Counted from the first letter of the stretch, positions 11,631 to 21,077 are shown. The stretch: 64,000 nt of DNA from Erwinia sp. E602 (GCF_018141005.1 NZ_CP046582.1:1426001-1490000), one strand, 5' to 3'. Numbers and translations: made by a program. Notes: a model not told the origin generated them from the letters alone.

Positions 11631-12176
11631 ATGAGTACGCAACATCACTATTCGCAGCTGATTGAGCTGTTTGACGGCTGCTTCCTTGACGACTTCAATA
11701 CCCGCCTGATTAAGGGCGATGACGAGCCGATTTATCTGCCGGCTGACGAGACATCACCCTGCAACCGGGTGGTATTTGCTCACGGCTATTACGCCAGCGG
11801 CCTGCATGAGATCTCCCACTGGTGCATCGCCGGTGCCGAACGCCGCAAGCTGGTGGATTTTGGCTACTGGTACTGCCCGGACGGCCGCGATGCCGAAACG
11901 CAGAATAAGTTTGAATCGGCCGAAATCAAGCCGCAGGCGCTGGAGTGGCTGTTTTCAGTTGCGGCAGGCTTTCCGTTCAACGTAAGCTGTGACAATCTCG
12001 AAGGGGATTGTGAGCCGGATCGCATTGCGTTTCAGCGCAAGGTTCACGCTCAGGTGATGGCGTATCTGGATAACGGCATTCCTGCCCGTCCGGCGCGGCT
12101 GATTGCCGCGCTGCGCGATTTTTACTCTACCCCCCCGCTGACGGCGGCTCAGTTTCCCTGGCCGGAAGATCTGTAA
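11631..12176 (+). CDS. epmC: Elongation factor P hydroxylase EpmC
   Basis: A 181-residue protein matching E. coli EpmC (YfcM), which hydroxylates the beta-lysylated lysine of elongation factor P. Conserved stretches include NTRLIKGDDEPIYLPADE, the metal-site type HGYYASGLHEISHWC (His and Glu residues) and GYWYCPDGRD. The ATG at 11631 gives the same N-terminus as E. coli; an upstream TTG in frame is less likely. It is followed 33 bases later by yfcL. Confidence 0.94.
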   Translation: MSTQHHYSQLIELFDGCFLDDFNTRLIKGDDEPIYLPADETSPCNRVVFAHGYYASGLHEISHWCIAGAERRKLVDFGYWYCPDGRDAETQNKFESAEIKPQALEWLFSVAAGFPFNVSCDNLEGDCEPDRIAFQRKVHAQVMAYLDNGIPARPARLIAALRDFYSTPPLTAAQFPWPEDL

Positions 12177-12209
12177 CCGGCGGGGCGCACTGCTTAACTA
12201 AGGAACGTT

Positions 12210-12491
12210 ATGATCGACGAATTTGAGTCGCGTATTCTTGGCCTGATTGACGATATGGTCGAACACGCCAGCGACGACGAGCTGTTTGCCGGCGGCTACC
12301 TGCGCGGGCACCTGACGCTGGCGGTCGCCGAAGTGGAGCTGAGCGGCGACCACAGCCGCGAGGCGCTGACCGCCCAGGTACAGCAGAGCCTGGAAAAAGC
12401 TATCCAGGCCGGTGAACTGTCACCGCGTGACCAGGTGCTGGTGCGCGGCATGTGGCAGAAGCTGTTTGAACAGGCGACGCAGGAGGCCTGA
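12210..12491 (+). CDS. yfcL: YfcL family protein
   Basis: A 93-residue acidic protein of unknown function, conserved beside epmC and mnmC in enterobacteria. It begins [36 protein letters not shown], which is characteristic of the family. A TAAGGAACG ribosome site precedes the ATG. No membrane segment or catalytic motif is visible. Confidence 0.9.
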   Translation: MIDEFESRILGLIDDMVEHASDDELFAGGYLRGHLTLAVAEVELSGDHSREALTAQVQQSLEKAIQAGELSPRDQVLVRGMWQKLFEQATQEA

Positions 12492-12537
12492 TCGCTTTGG
12501 CCGGGTATTCGGCCACGATTGCGTTTGAACAGACTCA

Positions 12538-12566
12538 CAGGGCCCGCTGGTTAACCGCGGGCCCTG
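12538..12566 (+). terminator. Hairpin downstream of yfcL
   Basis: A perfect 10-base-pair G/C-rich stem (CAGGGCCCGC with GCGGGCCCTG) with a 9-base loop follows the yfcL stop by about 46 bases. The T-run is weak (TTGCATTT). It probably ends the epmC-yfcL transcript facing convergent mnmC. Confidence 0.7.
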
Positions 12567-12676
12567 TTGCATTTGCGGCATGGGTCAATGGCGAGCCAGA
12601 TAAACCAGATGACGGCTAACGGGAGCGCCAGGGACGGGATAAAGCAGCCGGGCAATCGGGGAGACTTATCCTTTGA

Positions 12677-14686
12677 CTAGTTCGTTGCAGTAACCGGCCT
12701 GCCTTTCAGCAACTTACGCACCCAGTAGCGGTTCGGGCTGGTGGCGGCCAGCGTGGCGCCGTCCAGCGGGATCGGCTCACCGCACATCTGCGCGGCCAGC
12801 ACCTCGGCGGCCAGCGGGCCGCTGCACAGCCCGCGTGACCCCAGCGCACCGAGTACAAAGGCCCCTGCGTGCACCGGCGCGCTGGCGGCATTTTCCTGCT
12901 GCTGCGCCAGCCCGGCGTACTGTTCCAGCAGCTGCGGATAGTCGGGCAATGCGCCGATCAGCGGCAGGTGATCGCGGCTGGCGCAGCGTACCCCGCCGCG
13001 CGACGCTCCTTCGCTGACATCAATATCCTCCGGCCAGCCAGCCTCCGGCAGGCAGCGCATCAGCCGCGCGCGGTTTTCCTGCTGATCGCTGTCGCGGTAG
13101 CCGGTGTCGGTTTCGCCACGGCGGTAGCTGGCACCGATGCAGTGCTGCTGATACTGCGGGCTGACCGGCGTCAGGTAGCCGTCGTAGCACAGTACCTGCC
13201 GCAGCGCACCGAGTGACGGGCCGGTCGGCACATGGCTTACCTGCCCGGCCACCGGATTCGCGGGCAGCTGCTCGCTCTGGCTGAAGCCGGTCAGCCGGTG
13301 ACCGGTGCACAGCACCAGGTTCTGATGACGGGCGGCGGGTTGTTCGCGGAAGTTCAACAGCCACTCATCCTGCTCCCGCTGCATGTCAATCAGCTCATGC
13401 TGCCAGCGCAGCTGCAGCCCGCCCCGTTCAGCCTTCAGCAGCAGTTCACGGGTCAGTTCGGCTGGCGAGAGCCAGCCGCCAAGCGGGTAGGTAATACCAC
13501 CACAGCCGGTGACCACGCCGCACAGCGCTTCTGCCTCCGTCGTATCGACCGCGCGGGCCAGTTCGGCGGGCAGCCCCATCAGCAGCATCCTGTCGATTTT
13601 CGCCTGGCTTTTCTCATTCCACCCCAGCTGGGTGACGCCGCACCAGTCGTGTTCAAAGGTTACGCCCTGCTGGTCATAGTAGTGGCGGGCGAAGACAAAC
13701 GCGGCGGGGAACAGCCGCTCCAGCGCCGGATCGTGCTGGTTAAGCAGTGGATAAAGTGCGCCCTGGCGGTTGCCGGAGGCCCCGGCCGCCGCGGCGGCAT
13801 CGGCGCAGTACAGCGTCACCCGTTTGCCCCGCCGCAGCAGCGCCAGCGCCAGCAGCGCGCTGCTGATGCCGCCGCCGATTAGCGCGATATCGCCGTCCCC
13901 GGCGGCGGGGCGGGTATACCACGGGGCACGCGGGGCGCGGGTGACGGCGGCAGGCAGTTCGCCGACCAGCATCTCGCGCTTCTGGCCGTAGCCTTTGCGT
14001 TTGCGTACCGCAAAGCCCGCGTCAATCAGGCCACGGCGCACAAAGCCGGCGCAGGTGAAGGTGGCGAGCGTGGCACCGGGGCGGGCCAGCCGCGCCATGC
14101 ACTGAAACAGTTCCGGCGTCCACATATCCGGGTTTTTCGACGGCGCAAAGCCGTCCAGGAACCAGGCATCCACCTGCTGATTCAGGGTGTCATCAAAAGT
14201 GTGAATAAGCTGGTTAATATCGCCAAACCACAGATCCAGCGTCACCCGGCCGCCGTCCAGCAGCAGGCGGTGGCAGCCCGGCAGCGCCAGCGGCCACTGT
14301 GCGCGCAGTGCGGAGGCATAGCCGGCCAGCTCGGGCCAGCTGGCGTGGGCGGCGGCGAGGTCAGCGGGCTGCAGCGGATATTTTTCACAGCTGATAAAGT
14401 GCAGCCGCTGCAGTGCAGCGTCCGGCTGCTGCAGACGGAAACGGTCAAAGGCCTGCCACAGGGTGAGGAAGTTGAGTCCGGTGCCAAACCCGGTCTCTGC
14501 CACGATCAACAGATCACGCGGATGGCTGGCGAAGCGCGCCGGCAGCCCGTTACCGTCGAGGAAGACGTAACGCGTTTCTTCCAGTCCGTTCTGGTTAGAA
14601 AAATAGACGTCATCAAACGCTCGGGATACAGGTGTACCCTGATCGTTCCAGCTCAGCTCAGCGTGTTCTATAGGGGCGGTTTTCAA
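12677..14686 (-). CDS. mnmC: tRNA 5-methylaminomethyl-2-thiouridine biosynthesis bifunctional protein MnmC
   Basis: Fused enzyme for the last two steps of the mnm5s2U34 wobble modification. The N-terminal methyltransferase domain (to about residue 245) has [14 protein letters not shown] and [14 protein letters not shown] (SAM site). The C-terminal FAD-dependent oxidoreductase starts near residue 265 with [24 protein letters not shown] start at 14686 gives 669 residues (668 in E. coli) and aligns with the E. coli N-terminus. A longer frame up to 14788 would run through the fabB control region, so I reject it. Divergent from fabB. Confidence 0.92.
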   Translation of the reverse strand: MKTAPIEHAELSWNDQGTPVSRAFDDVYFSNQNGLEETRYVFLDGNGLPARFASHPRDLLIVAETGFGTGLNFLTLWQAFDRFRLQQPDAALQRLHFISCEKYPLQPADLAAAHASWPELAGYASALRAQWPLALPGCHRLLLDGGRVTLDLWFGDINQLIHTFDDTLNQQVDAWFLDGFAPSKNPDMWTPELFQCMARLARPGATLATFTCAGFVRRGLIDAGFAVRKRKGYGQKREMLVGELPAAVTRAPRAPWYTRPAAGDGDIALIGGGISSALLALALLRRGKRVTLYCADAAAAAGASGNRQGALYPLLNQHDPALERLFPAAFVFARHYYDQQGVTFEHDWCGVTQLGWNEKSQAKIDRMLLMGLPAELARAVDTTEAEALCGVVTGCGGITYPLGGWLSPAELTRELLLKAERGGLQLRWQHELIDMQREQDEWLLNFREQPAARHQNLVLCTGHRLTGFSQSEQLPANPVAGQVSHVPTGPSLGALRQVLCYDGYLTPVSPQYQQHCIGASYRRGETDTGYRDSDQQENRARLMRCLPEAGWPEDIDVSEGASRGGVRCASRDHLPLIGALPDYPQLLEQYAGLAQQQENAASAPVHAGAFVLGALGSRGLCSGPLAAEVLAAQMCGEPIPLDGATLAATSPNRYWVRKLLKGRPVTATN

Positions 14687-14764
14687 GGGCAAAGGCTCGT
14701 TATCAGGCGGTGGCGCGATTCTAACTATGTGAGCTGGCCTACGCAAATTTACACAAGGATACGC

Positions 14765-14796
14765 TGATCGGACTTGTTCGGCGTACATCTGTACGC
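14765..14796 (+). promoter_or_regulatory. fabB operator: FadR-like site next to a FabR-like palindrome
   Basis: GATCGGACTTGTTC (14765-14778) matches half of the FadR operator consensus. It is immediately followed by the perfect palindrome GCGTACA-TC-TGTACGC (14781-14796), which resembles the FabR site of E. coli fabA and fabB. Both lie 45-77 bases before the fabB start, in line with FadR activation and FabR repression in E. coli. Confidence 0.72.
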
Positions 14797-14841
14797 TAGA
14801 GTGCGTGTCGAATCCTAATAGAAGAAGTTAAGAGGTATTGA

Positions 14842-16062
14842 ATGAAACGTGCTGTGATTACTGGCTTGGGGATCATTTCCAGTATTGGTAATAACCAGGA
14901 AGAAGTTCTGGCGTCGCTGCGTGAAGGACGCTCTGGTATTACTTTCTCGCAGGAGCTGAAAGATTCCGGTATGCGTAGTCACGTCTGGGGTAACGTCAAG
15001 CTGTCTAAAGACGAAATCACCGCACGTATCGACCGTAAGATGCTGCGCTTTATGAGCGATGCCTCTGTATATGCCTTCCTCTCCATGCAGGAAGCGGTAA
15101 AGGATTCCGGCCTGACCGATGAGCAGTACCAGAACAACCCACGCGTGGGCCTGGTGGCCGGCTCCGGCGGCGGTTCGCCGTTCTATCAGGCGGCCAGCGT
15201 TGACGGCATGCGTGCCAAAGGCCTGCGCGGCGTTGGCCCGTATATGGTGACCAAAGCCATGGCGTCCGGCGTTTCTGCCTGCCTGGCAACCCCGTTCAAA
15301 ATCCACGGCGTTAACTATTCGATCAGCTCCGCCTGTGCCACCTCTGCGCACTGCATCGGTAACGCGGTAGAGCAGATCCAGCTGGGCAAGCAGGATATCG
15401 TGTTTGCCGGCGGCGGCGAAGAGCTGTGCTGGGAGATGTCCTGCGAGTTCGACGCGATGGGCGCACTCTCGACCAAATACAACGAAACCCCGGAAAAAGC
15501 CTCGCGTACCTACGATGCAGGCCGTGACGGCTTCGTCATCGCCGGCGGCGGCGGCATGGTGGTGGTGGAAGAGCTTGAGCACGCGCTGGCGCGCGGCGCG
15601 CACATCTATGCGGAAGTGGTCGGTTACGGCGCGACCTCTGACGGTGCCGACATGGTTGCCCCGTCAGGCGAAGGTGCGATGCGCTGCATGCGTCTGGCGA
15701 TGGAAGGCGTGGATACCCCAATCGACTACCTGAACACCCACGGCACCTCGACCCCGGTCGGTGACGTGAAAGAGCTGGGTGCGATCCGCGCGGTCTTCCC
15801 GGACAAAACCCCGGCGATGTCCGCTACCAAAGCGATGACCGGCCACTCGCTGGGTGCCGCCGGCGTGCAGGAAGCCATCTACTCGCTGCTGATGCTGGAG
15901 CACGGCTTTGTTGCGCCAAGCATCAATATCGACGAGCTGGACCCGGCTGCAGAAGGCCTGGATATCGTGACGACGCCGACCGAACGTCCGCTGAAAACCG
16001 TGATGTCCAACAGCTTCGGCTTCGGTGGCACCAACGCCACCCTGGTCATGCGTAAGCTGTAA
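14842..16062 (+). CDS. fabB: 3-oxoacyl-[acyl-carrier-protein] synthase I
   Basis: The 406-residue beta-ketoacyl-ACP synthase I elongates acyl chains and is needed for unsaturated fatty acids. The catalytic Cys sits in [14 protein letters not shown], and the two active-site His residues in [11 protein letters not shown] and TGHSLGAAG. Its length matches E. coli. A AAGTTAAGAGG ribosome site precedes the ATG. Codon use is that of a highly expressed gene. A G/C hairpin directly follows the stop. Confidence 0.98.
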   Translation: MKRAVITGLGIISSIGNNQEEVLASLREGRSGITFSQELKDSGMRSHVWGNVKLSKDEITARIDRKMLRFMSDASVYAFLSMQEAVKDSGLTDEQYQNNPRVGLVAGSGGGSPFYQAASVDGMRAKGLRGVGPYMVTKAMASGVSACLATPFKIHGVNYSISSACATSAHCIGNAVEQIQLGKQDIVFAGGGEELCWEMSCEFDAMGALSTKYNETPEKASRTYDAGRDGFVIAGGGGMVVVEELEHALARGAHIYAEVVGYGATSDGADMVAPSGEGAMRCMRLAMEGVDTPIDYLNTHGTSTPVGDVKELGAIRAVFPDKTPAMSATKAMTGHSLGAAGVQEAIYSLLMLEHGFVAPSINIDELDPAAEGLDIVTTPTERPLKTVMSNSFGFGGTNATLVMRKL

Positions 16063-16069
16063 TCCTTTC

Positions 16070-16090
16070 GGGGGCGGGCTCTCCGCCCCC
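16070..16090 (+). terminator. Terminator hairpin of fabB
   Basis: The perfect 8-base-pair stem GGGGGCGG / CCGCCCCC with a 5-base loop starts seven bases after the fabB stop and is followed by GTTGCTTCG. The T-tract is poor but the position is typical. Confidence 0.75.
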
Positions 16091-16210
16091 GTTGCTTCGA
16101 TACTTACACTCCGTTTTTTCTGCTTCTGCCGCGTTGCGACTAATGCACCTTTGTCGCGTTGCGACTAATACACCTTCAGTACTCAGCGCTGCTTATCCCT
16201 GTCAGGTATT

Positions 16211-16277
<67 letters not shown>

Positions 16278-16293
16278 AGATTTTGGCGATCGC

Positions 16294-16551
16294 TTATTGC
16301 TTTTCCTTTTCAGGCTTTACGGCTGGCGTCTGCAGGTAATACCAGCCGTCAAACGGCAGCATCAGCGTATCGCCAACCAGCGACAGCGGCAGATCCAGCG
16401 CACACATCCATGCGTCAAAAAAGCAGCGACCGTCCTGCTGCGTACCGGAGTAAAACGAGTTTTTCTGATAGGTTTCCGGCGTGCGGGTTTGCACGGTGGC
16501 ACAGCCTGTCAGGCCAATTATCACTGCGATTAGCACGCTCTTCCTTGTCAT
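16294..16551 (-). CDS. Small YceK/YidQ-like lipoprotein
   Basis: An 85-residue predicted lipoprotein. The N-terminus MTRKSVLIAVIIGLTGC has a lysine/arginine start, a hydrophobic stretch and the lipobox LTGC (Cys 17). The C-terminal part, ALDLPLSLVGDTLMLPFDGWYY, resembles the conserved core of the YceK/YidQ family (DLPFSLVxDTLLLP). The start is fixed by GGAGG five bases before the ATG. The function of the family is unknown. The gene lies between fabB and the toxin-antitoxin pair, in a variable stretch. Confidence 0.8.
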   Translation of the reverse strand: MTRKSVLIAVIIGLTGCATVQTRTPETYQKNSFYSGTQQDGRCFFDAWMCALDLPLSLVGDTLMLPFDGWYYLQTPAVKPEKEKQ

Positions 16552-16690
16552 TCTGTCCTCCATAGAAAAAACGGGTTTGCGCAGCATATGACGCGTGGGT
16601 TCTGCATGGGCGATGATTCGTGCGGTGGCAGGTGAGTACGGATTGGTGTAGACTTTGATGTGCATTATTGTGATTACTGAGGAGTACATT

Positions 16691-16984
16691 ATGGAGCGCA
16701 TTCTTGCTGAGAAAACGATAAATATCACTGAGCTGAGAAAAAATCCGGCGAAGTATTTTATTGATGAACCCGTTGCCGTACTCTCGAACAATCGTCCGGC
16801 GGGCTATATGGTCAGCGCCAGAGTGTTCGAAGAGCTCATCGACATGCTGCAGGACAAGCAGGAGACCGTTCATGGTCTTGCCCGTTTCAGACCCAATGCA
16901 GCGCGTTTGAACGAGATTACCGCCAGCGGTCAGGAGCTGCTAGACCGCGCTTCAGATAACGACCTCAGGGAGTTCACGGAATGA
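16691..16984 (+). CDS. yafN: Antitoxin YafN
   Basis: A 97-residue Phd/YefM-type antitoxin. It begins MERILAEKTINITELRKNPAKYF and continues with PVAVLSNNRPAGYMVS, nearly the same as E. coli YafN as I recall it. The N-terminal half binds DNA in this family; the C-terminal tail (from about residue 60) binds the toxin. A GAGGAGTACATT site precedes the ATG at 16691. The stop overlaps the yafO start by four bases (ATGA). Autorepression is expected from the family. Confidence 0.93.
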   Translation: MERILAEKTINITELRKNPAKYFIDEPVAVLSNNRPAGYMVSARVFEELIDMLQDKQETVHGLARFRPNAARLNEITASGQELLDRASDNDLREFTE

Positions 16985-17385
16985 GCATCAGGGTTTTCAA
17001 GTCGACGTTGATTAGCCAACAGCTGGCACCTCAGGAACTTGAAGACCTGGTTGCGGATTTTCGCGGTTATAAACAGGATGGCGTACTACCAGATACGTTT
17101 GGCCGCGATGCACCTTACGATGATGCCGCCACATATCCTCTGGTCAAACGGGAAGAGGTGGCGCATTTGCATCTGGCCGATGCCAGTGCGCCTTTCCCGA
17201 AATTTCTCCGCCAGTTCAGAAGAACCAGTGATAGTGCGCATCTGGTTTACTGCCAGGGGGCGATGGAATCAGACGCTTACCTGCTGATTATTATTCTGAA
17301 ACCTGACGCACATAAAATGGCCCGAGATAACAATAATATGCATAAAATTGGCTTGATGGCCGAAGCATTCAGGATGAAGTTTTAA
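16981..17385 (+). CDS. yafO: mRNA interferase toxin YafO
   Basis: A 134-residue toxin of the YafO family. In E. coli YafO associates with the 50S subunit and cuts mRNA in a ribosome-dependent way. Diagnostic stretches are DGVLPDTFGRDAPYDD, HLVYCQGAMESDAYLLIIILKP and the C-terminus ARDNNNMHKIGLMAEAFRMKF. It is full length. In E. coli yafNO is in the SOS-controlled dinB operon; here the pair stands alone between fabB and yfcJ and I see no clear LexA box, so control and origin differ. Confidence 0.94.
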   Translation: MSIRVFKSTLISQQLAPQELEDLVADFRGYKQDGVLPDTFGRDAPYDDAATYPLVKREEVAHLHLADASAPFPKFLRQFRRTSDSAHLVYCQGAMESDAYLLIIILKPDAHKMARDNNNMHKIGLMAEAFRMKF

Positions 17386-17695
17386 ACTCTTTTTTACTCT
17401 ACGCCCTCTTTGTTATCGGTCGTTCCACCTCTATTCACCTGGTCACCTGGGGAAATTGCGCCCTGCACCTGTCGTGGTGCCTTTGCCTGTCATGTAACAG
17501 CGTAGCGGGGGAGAGGCAAGTTATACGATTCAGCTATCATTTTTGCCGCACCTGCCGGCACGCTGGTTGACAACGATTGACGAAATGAAACTTATAAGCC
17601 AGTATTTGCTTTATTGAAAAAAAAATTCTAATGGCGCTCAGCGCAGGCGGCGTGCCGCCGGCAGGGAAGCCGCGATTGTCCAGGGAGCCACCGTC
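17386..17695. other. Non-coding interval between yafO and yfcJ
   Basis: These 310 bases hold no gene that I can support. They include an A9 run near 17618 and a short GGCGGC-GT-GCCGCC hairpin just before yfcJ, and presumably the yfcJ promoter. Confidence 0.6.
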
Positions 17696-18874
17696 ATGTC
17701 CAGCCATACAGAAACCCGTCCGGCGCAGACCACCGTGCCGCTGGCGACCATTTCGTTCGCCGTCTTTTTAGCCTATCTGACCGCCGGACTGGCGCTGCCG
17801 GTGATCCCGCTGTATGTGCACCAGGAGCTCGGCCTGAACAACGTTATGGTCGGGCTGGCGGTGGGCATTCAGTTTTTTGCCACGCTGCTGACCCGTGGTT
17901 ATGCCGGCAGGCTGGCCGACCAGCGCGGCGCTAAACGCACCGCCCGGCAGGGGATGCTGGCGCTGGCGCTGGTCGGCGTCGCCTATCTGCTGGCCGGGCT
18001 GCTGCCGCTGCCGGTGGCGGGAAAATTTGCGCTGCTGGTGGCCGGGCGGCTGCTGCTGGGTTTTGGTGAAAGCCTGCTGCTGACCGGTAACCTGACCTGG
18101 GGCATGGGGCTGGTCGGGCCGAAGCGCTCCGGCCAGGTGATGTCGTGGAACGGCATGGCGATCTACGGTTCACTGGCCGCCGGTGCGCCGATTGGACTGT
18201 GGCTGCACGGCCAGTGGGGCTTTATGGCGCTGGGCGCGGCCACCGTGCTGCTGCCGCTGCTGGCGCTGGCGCTGAACGGCTGGGTGCGGGCGGTACCGGT
18301 TCACGGCGGAGAGCGGCCGTCGCTGTGGAAGGTGGTCGGGCTGATCCTGCGTCCGGGCTGGGCGCTGGCGATGCAGGGCACCGGCTTTGCGGTGATCGGC
18401 ACCTTTACCTCGTTATACTTCGCCGCCCAGCAGTGGGGCAACGCCGGCTTTGCGCTGACCGCCTTTGGCCTGTCGTTTGTGCTGATGCGCATCCTGTTTG
18501 GCGGGCTGCCGGACAAGTTCGGCGGAGCACGGGTAGCGCTGGTGTCGCTGGCGGTGGAACTGGTGGGCCTGCTGCTGCTGGGGATAGCGAGTAATGGCTG
18601 GATGGCGCTGGCCGGCGCGGCGCTGACCGGCTGCGGCTGCTCGCTGGTATTTCCGTCGCTGGGTCTGGAAGTGCTGAAACGCGTTGAGCCGCAGGTGCGC
18701 GGCACCGCGCTGGGCGGCTTCTCAGCTTTCCAGGATATTGCCTACGGTGCCAGCGGCCCGCTGACCGGCCTGCTCGCCGGCGCGCTGGGTTACGGCTCGG
18801 TGTACCTCGCCGCTGCTGCCTGTGCTGCCATCGGGCTGATAATTACCTTCAGCTTTCTGCGTCAGGCGCGGTAA
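17696..18874 (+). CDS. yfcJ: MFS transporter YfcJ
   Basis: A 392-residue major facilitator with about twelve hydrophobic segments. It resembles E. coli YfcJ throughout (for example [64 protein letters not shown]). YfcJ/YhhS-type exporters are linked to arabinose-like sugars or small molecules, but the substrate is uncertain. It occupies the E. coli-like place between flk and fabB, although a remnant regulator and a rhodanese gene lie between it and flk here. Confidence 0.9.
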   Translation: MSSHTETRPAQTTVPLATISFAVFLAYLTAGLALPVIPLYVHQELGLNNVMVGLAVGIQFFATLLTRGYAGRLADQRGAKRTARQGMLALALVGVAYLLAGLLPLPVAGKFALLVAGRLLLGFGESLLLTGNLTWGMGLVGPKRSGQVMSWNGMAIYGSLAAGAPIGLWLHGQWGFMALGAATVLLPLLALALNGWVRAVPVHGGERPSLWKVVGLILRPGWALAMQGTGFAVIGTFTSLYFAAQQWGNAGFALTAFGLSFVLMRILFGGLPDKFGGARVALVSLAVELVGLLLLGIASNGWMALAGAALTGCGCSLVFPSLGLEVLKRVEPQVRGTALGGFSAFQDIAYGASGPLTGLLAGALGYGSVYLAAAACAAIGLIITFSFLRQAR

Positions 18875-19023
18875 CTGAGCCGCGCCAGTTTATCGACCGC
18901 CTGCACAATTTCGCCGGGCTGCAACGCCGAATAACCGAGGATCCAGCCCTGCTGTGGTGCGCTGTGGCGGCAGAGCGGCGACAGCGGTGGCAGCAGCAGC
19001 CAGGGGACGGCGGTTGGCGACAT
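18862..19023 (-). pseudogene. Remnant of a MocR-type (GntR/aminotransferase) regulator, C-terminus only
   Basis: The minus strand encodes a 53-residue open frame ending in HSAPQQGWILGYSALQPGEI and VQAVDKLARL. This fits the C-terminal end of the PLP-dependent aminotransferase-like domain of MocR regulators, where ...PLSPLY...GLxLGYAxL...I...V..LA is usual. Nothing upstream continues the protein: the DNA passes at once into the rhodanese promoter region. The end overlaps the last bases of yfcJ. I infer a deletion that left only the tail. Confidence 0.6.
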
Positions 19024-19114
19024 AATTGGTCTTATCCTGCCTGAAAAATGGGTATTACTATTAAGGCCGATCTGCCCTTATGATGGCAATCTGAATTTAT
19101 CGGGGAGCATGTCA

Positions 19115-19663
19115 ATGTCATCAGCATCAGCATCAGCATCAGCGTCGCCATCGCAGTCACCATCAGCATCAGCATCAGCATCAGCGCTAGCGTCGCCTTC
19201 GCAGTTATCAACAGCATCCGCATCCGCCGTACTGGCCTTTCCACCCGCTGAACCCCAGCAGAGCGCGCAGCGGCTGGCCGAAAAACTGGCGCATTACGCC
19301 GACGCCTGGGATCTGGCAACGGATCTGGCGCATGGCATTGACGCGATTGTGGTGATTGATACCCGATCTGAGCAGCACTATCAGCGTGGGCATATTCCCG
19401 GCGCGGTCAGTTTTCCCCATCGCCTGATGACGGCAGAAAGCCTTGCGGCGCTGGACCGGGCTAAGGTCTACATCACCTACTGCGACGGCATCGGCTGCAA
19501 TGGCTCGACCAAAGGGGCGTGGAAGCTGGCGTCCGCCGGGCTGCGGGTGAAGGAGCTGATCGGCGGGCTGGATTTCTGGCAGCGGGACCAGCATCCGCTG
19601 GCGGCGGGCACTGAGCCGGGCAGCTGGCCGCAGCAGAGCAGCCAGCCGGAGTGTGGTTGTTAA
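19115..19663 (+). CDS. Rhodanese-like sulfurtransferase with repeat-coded N-terminal tail
   Basis: A single-domain rhodanese, 182 residues from the second ATG (19115), which is seven bases after GGGGAG; an ATG at 19109 is too close to that site. The rhodanese domain starts near residue 75 with DAIVVIDTRSEQHYQRGHIPGA. The active-site loop YCDGIGCNGS carries the catalytic Cys at about residue 123, and GGLDFW closes the domain. The first roughly 40 residues are a Ser/Ala/Pro-rich tail coded by CATCAG-type repeats, absent from usual family members. Codons 3-40 look like slippage expansion. Confidence 0.85.
   Translation: MSSASASASASPSQSPSASASASALASPSQLSTASASAVLAFPPAEPQQSAQRLAEKLAHYADAWDLATDLAHGIDAIVVIDTRSEQHYQRGHIPGAVSFPHRLMTAESLAALDRAKVYITYCDGIGCNGSTKGAWKLASAGLRVKELIGGLDFWQRDQHPLAAGTEPGSWPQQSSQPECGC
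19118..19235. repeat. In-frame hexamer (CATCAG) repeats in the rhodanese gene
   Basis: Runs of TCAGCA/CATCAG units (19119-19142 and 19161-19184), separated by variant TCGCCATCGCAG-type copies, encode alternating Ser-Ala. The six-base unit keeps the frame, so length changes would alter the tail and not switch off the gene. Confidence 0.9.
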
Positions 19664-19680
19664 ACTGAAACTTCCCGCTT

Positions 19681-19722
19681 CAGCGCTACCGGCTGGCAGT
19701 TACCCGCCAGCCGGTAGCGCTG
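19681..19722 (+). terminator. Perfect 17-base-pair hairpin after the rhodanese gene
   Basis: CAGCGCTACCGGCTGGC (19681-19697) and its exact complement (19706-19722) flank an 8-base loop, 18 bases after the rhodanese stop. There is only a weak T-run, so it may act as a transcript stabiliser or bidirectional terminator between the convergent rhodanese gene and flk. Confidence 0.65.
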
Positions 19723-19814
19723 GCTTTCAGCAGACCGGCACCGGATGCGCACCGCCGGTGCGGCAAAACAGCACATGTCTGTAATCGCTGTCATAGCAAA
19801 GGTATCCTGACGGC

Positions 19815-19849
19815 GCAGACCGCAGACCGCAGACCGCAGACCGCAGACC
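19815..19849. repeat. Tandem array, 5 copies of a 7-base unit
   Basis: Five perfect copies of GCAGACC, plus a partial sixth (GCA), lie just outside the 3' end of flk, between the convergent rhodanese gene and flk. Confidence 0.95.
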
Positions 19850-19865
19850 GCAGGAGACGTCAGCT

Positions 19866-20897
19866 TTACAGCAGGATCCACAGGATCAGCATCACCACGA
19901 TGGCCGCCGCAAAGGCGGTAAACCAGGTTCGGCTGCTGCGCGGGGCAGGAGGGAGCGGCGGCGGCGCGCTGCCGGTCAGCGGCTGCGGGTGGATCTGGCT
20001 GGCGGCCAGCGGCAGCTCCTGCAGGGCGCTGGCGCGGCGGCTGAACAGCAGGTTTAACAGATCCTGCACCTGTGCCGGGGTCAGTACGGACTGCGGCGGC
20101 GTGCCGAAGCGCTGCTGGCTGTACTCTTCCAGCATGCGCTGTTCGCCGCTGTCCGGCGGCTGCTTCAGCACGGCGGTCAGCTGATGCAGGGTGGGGGCTG
20201 GCTGCTGGTTCAGCGTCTGGCTGGCGTGCAGGTACTGGGTCAGCAGCGGGAACACCCGCGCGGGGATCGGATCGCCGCTGTGCAGGTTCACTACCTTAAG
20301 CACCAGCGCCCACAGCTTCACCGGCTGTTCGCCGGTGGTGGCCGCCAGTCGGGTAACCTGCTGGTTAAGCGTTTGCTGCTCGGCGGGCAGCAGCGTGCGG
20401 CCGGTCGGCGGCGTCTGCTGCGGCTGTGGAATAGCCATCTGGCCGTTCTGCAGCATGGTCAGCACCTGGCGCAGCTGGTCGGGATTCAGCGAGCTGAGTA
20501 CGGTGTGGCCAAACTGCTGGCGGATAAAGTCGCTCACCGCCTGGCGGTTGTTGCCGGTGGGCAGCCGATCGGTGAGCTGCTGCAGCAGCTGGCGCGTGGC
20601 GTGGCCGTCCTGTACCTGGCTCAGCCGGGTATTCAGAAACTGTTCAGCCTGTGGAAAGTGGCGCGCCAGCAGTCCGGCATCGTTTTTTACCCCCACCTCA
20701 TGGCGTAAACCGGCCCACAGCTCCGGCGCTTTCAGCGTGCTCAGCGCCATAATTTTGACGATCAGGCGTTCCAGCGTGGTGCGCTGCGCCGGCGTGAGCG
20801 GCTGGTCGCCGGCCAGGACGCGCGGCGTGCCGCCGGGGGCGTCAATAGCCGGACGATCGGCAGGGAGAGGTGCACCGGGGCCACTTAGCGGTTGCAT
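19866..20897 (-). CDS. flk: Flagellar regulatory protein Flk
   Basis: A 343-residue protein resembling E. coli/Salmonella Flk (RflH), an inner-membrane factor that helps couple flagellar hook assembly to secretion control. It starts MQPLSGPGAPLP, has QPLTPAQRTTLERLI, NNRQAVSDFIRQQFG and IPQPQQTPPTGRTLLPAEQQ, and ends in one C-terminal membrane anchor (TWFTAFAAAIVVMLILWILL). An AAGGA site lies seven bases before the ATG. A long 7-base tandem array lies 180-290 bases upstream, within its promoter region. Confidence 0.9.
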   Translation of the reverse strand: MQPLSGPGAPLPADRPAIDAPGGTPRVLAGDQPLTPAQRTTLERLIVKIMALSTLKAPELWAGLRHEVGVKNDAGLLARHFPQAEQFLNTRLSQVQDGHATRQLLQQLTDRLPTGNNRQAVSDFIRQQFGHTVLSSLNPDQLRQVLTMLQNGQMAIPQPQQTPPTGRTLLPAEQQTLNQQVTRLAATTGEQPVKLWALVLKVVNLHSGDPIPARVFPLLTQYLHASQTLNQQPAPTLHQLTAVLKQPPDSGEQRMLEEYSQQRFGTPPQSVLTPAQVQDLLNLLFSRRASALQELPLAASQIHPQPLTGSAPPPLPPAPRSSRTWFTAFAAAIVVMLILWILL

Positions 20898-21077
20898 AGC
20901 GAAATCCTTCAGTCAGGGTCGAGATCCGGGGCCGCCGGAAAACACAGAATGGTAATCGGCTATGATAACAATCCCGCTGTCTGATAAACAGACCGTCGCG
21001 GCCCGTTCGTACCCCTTTCCACCACTTTTTTCTGCTTCTCCGCCATCTCGCCCTGTTCCTCTGTTTCTTATCATCCT

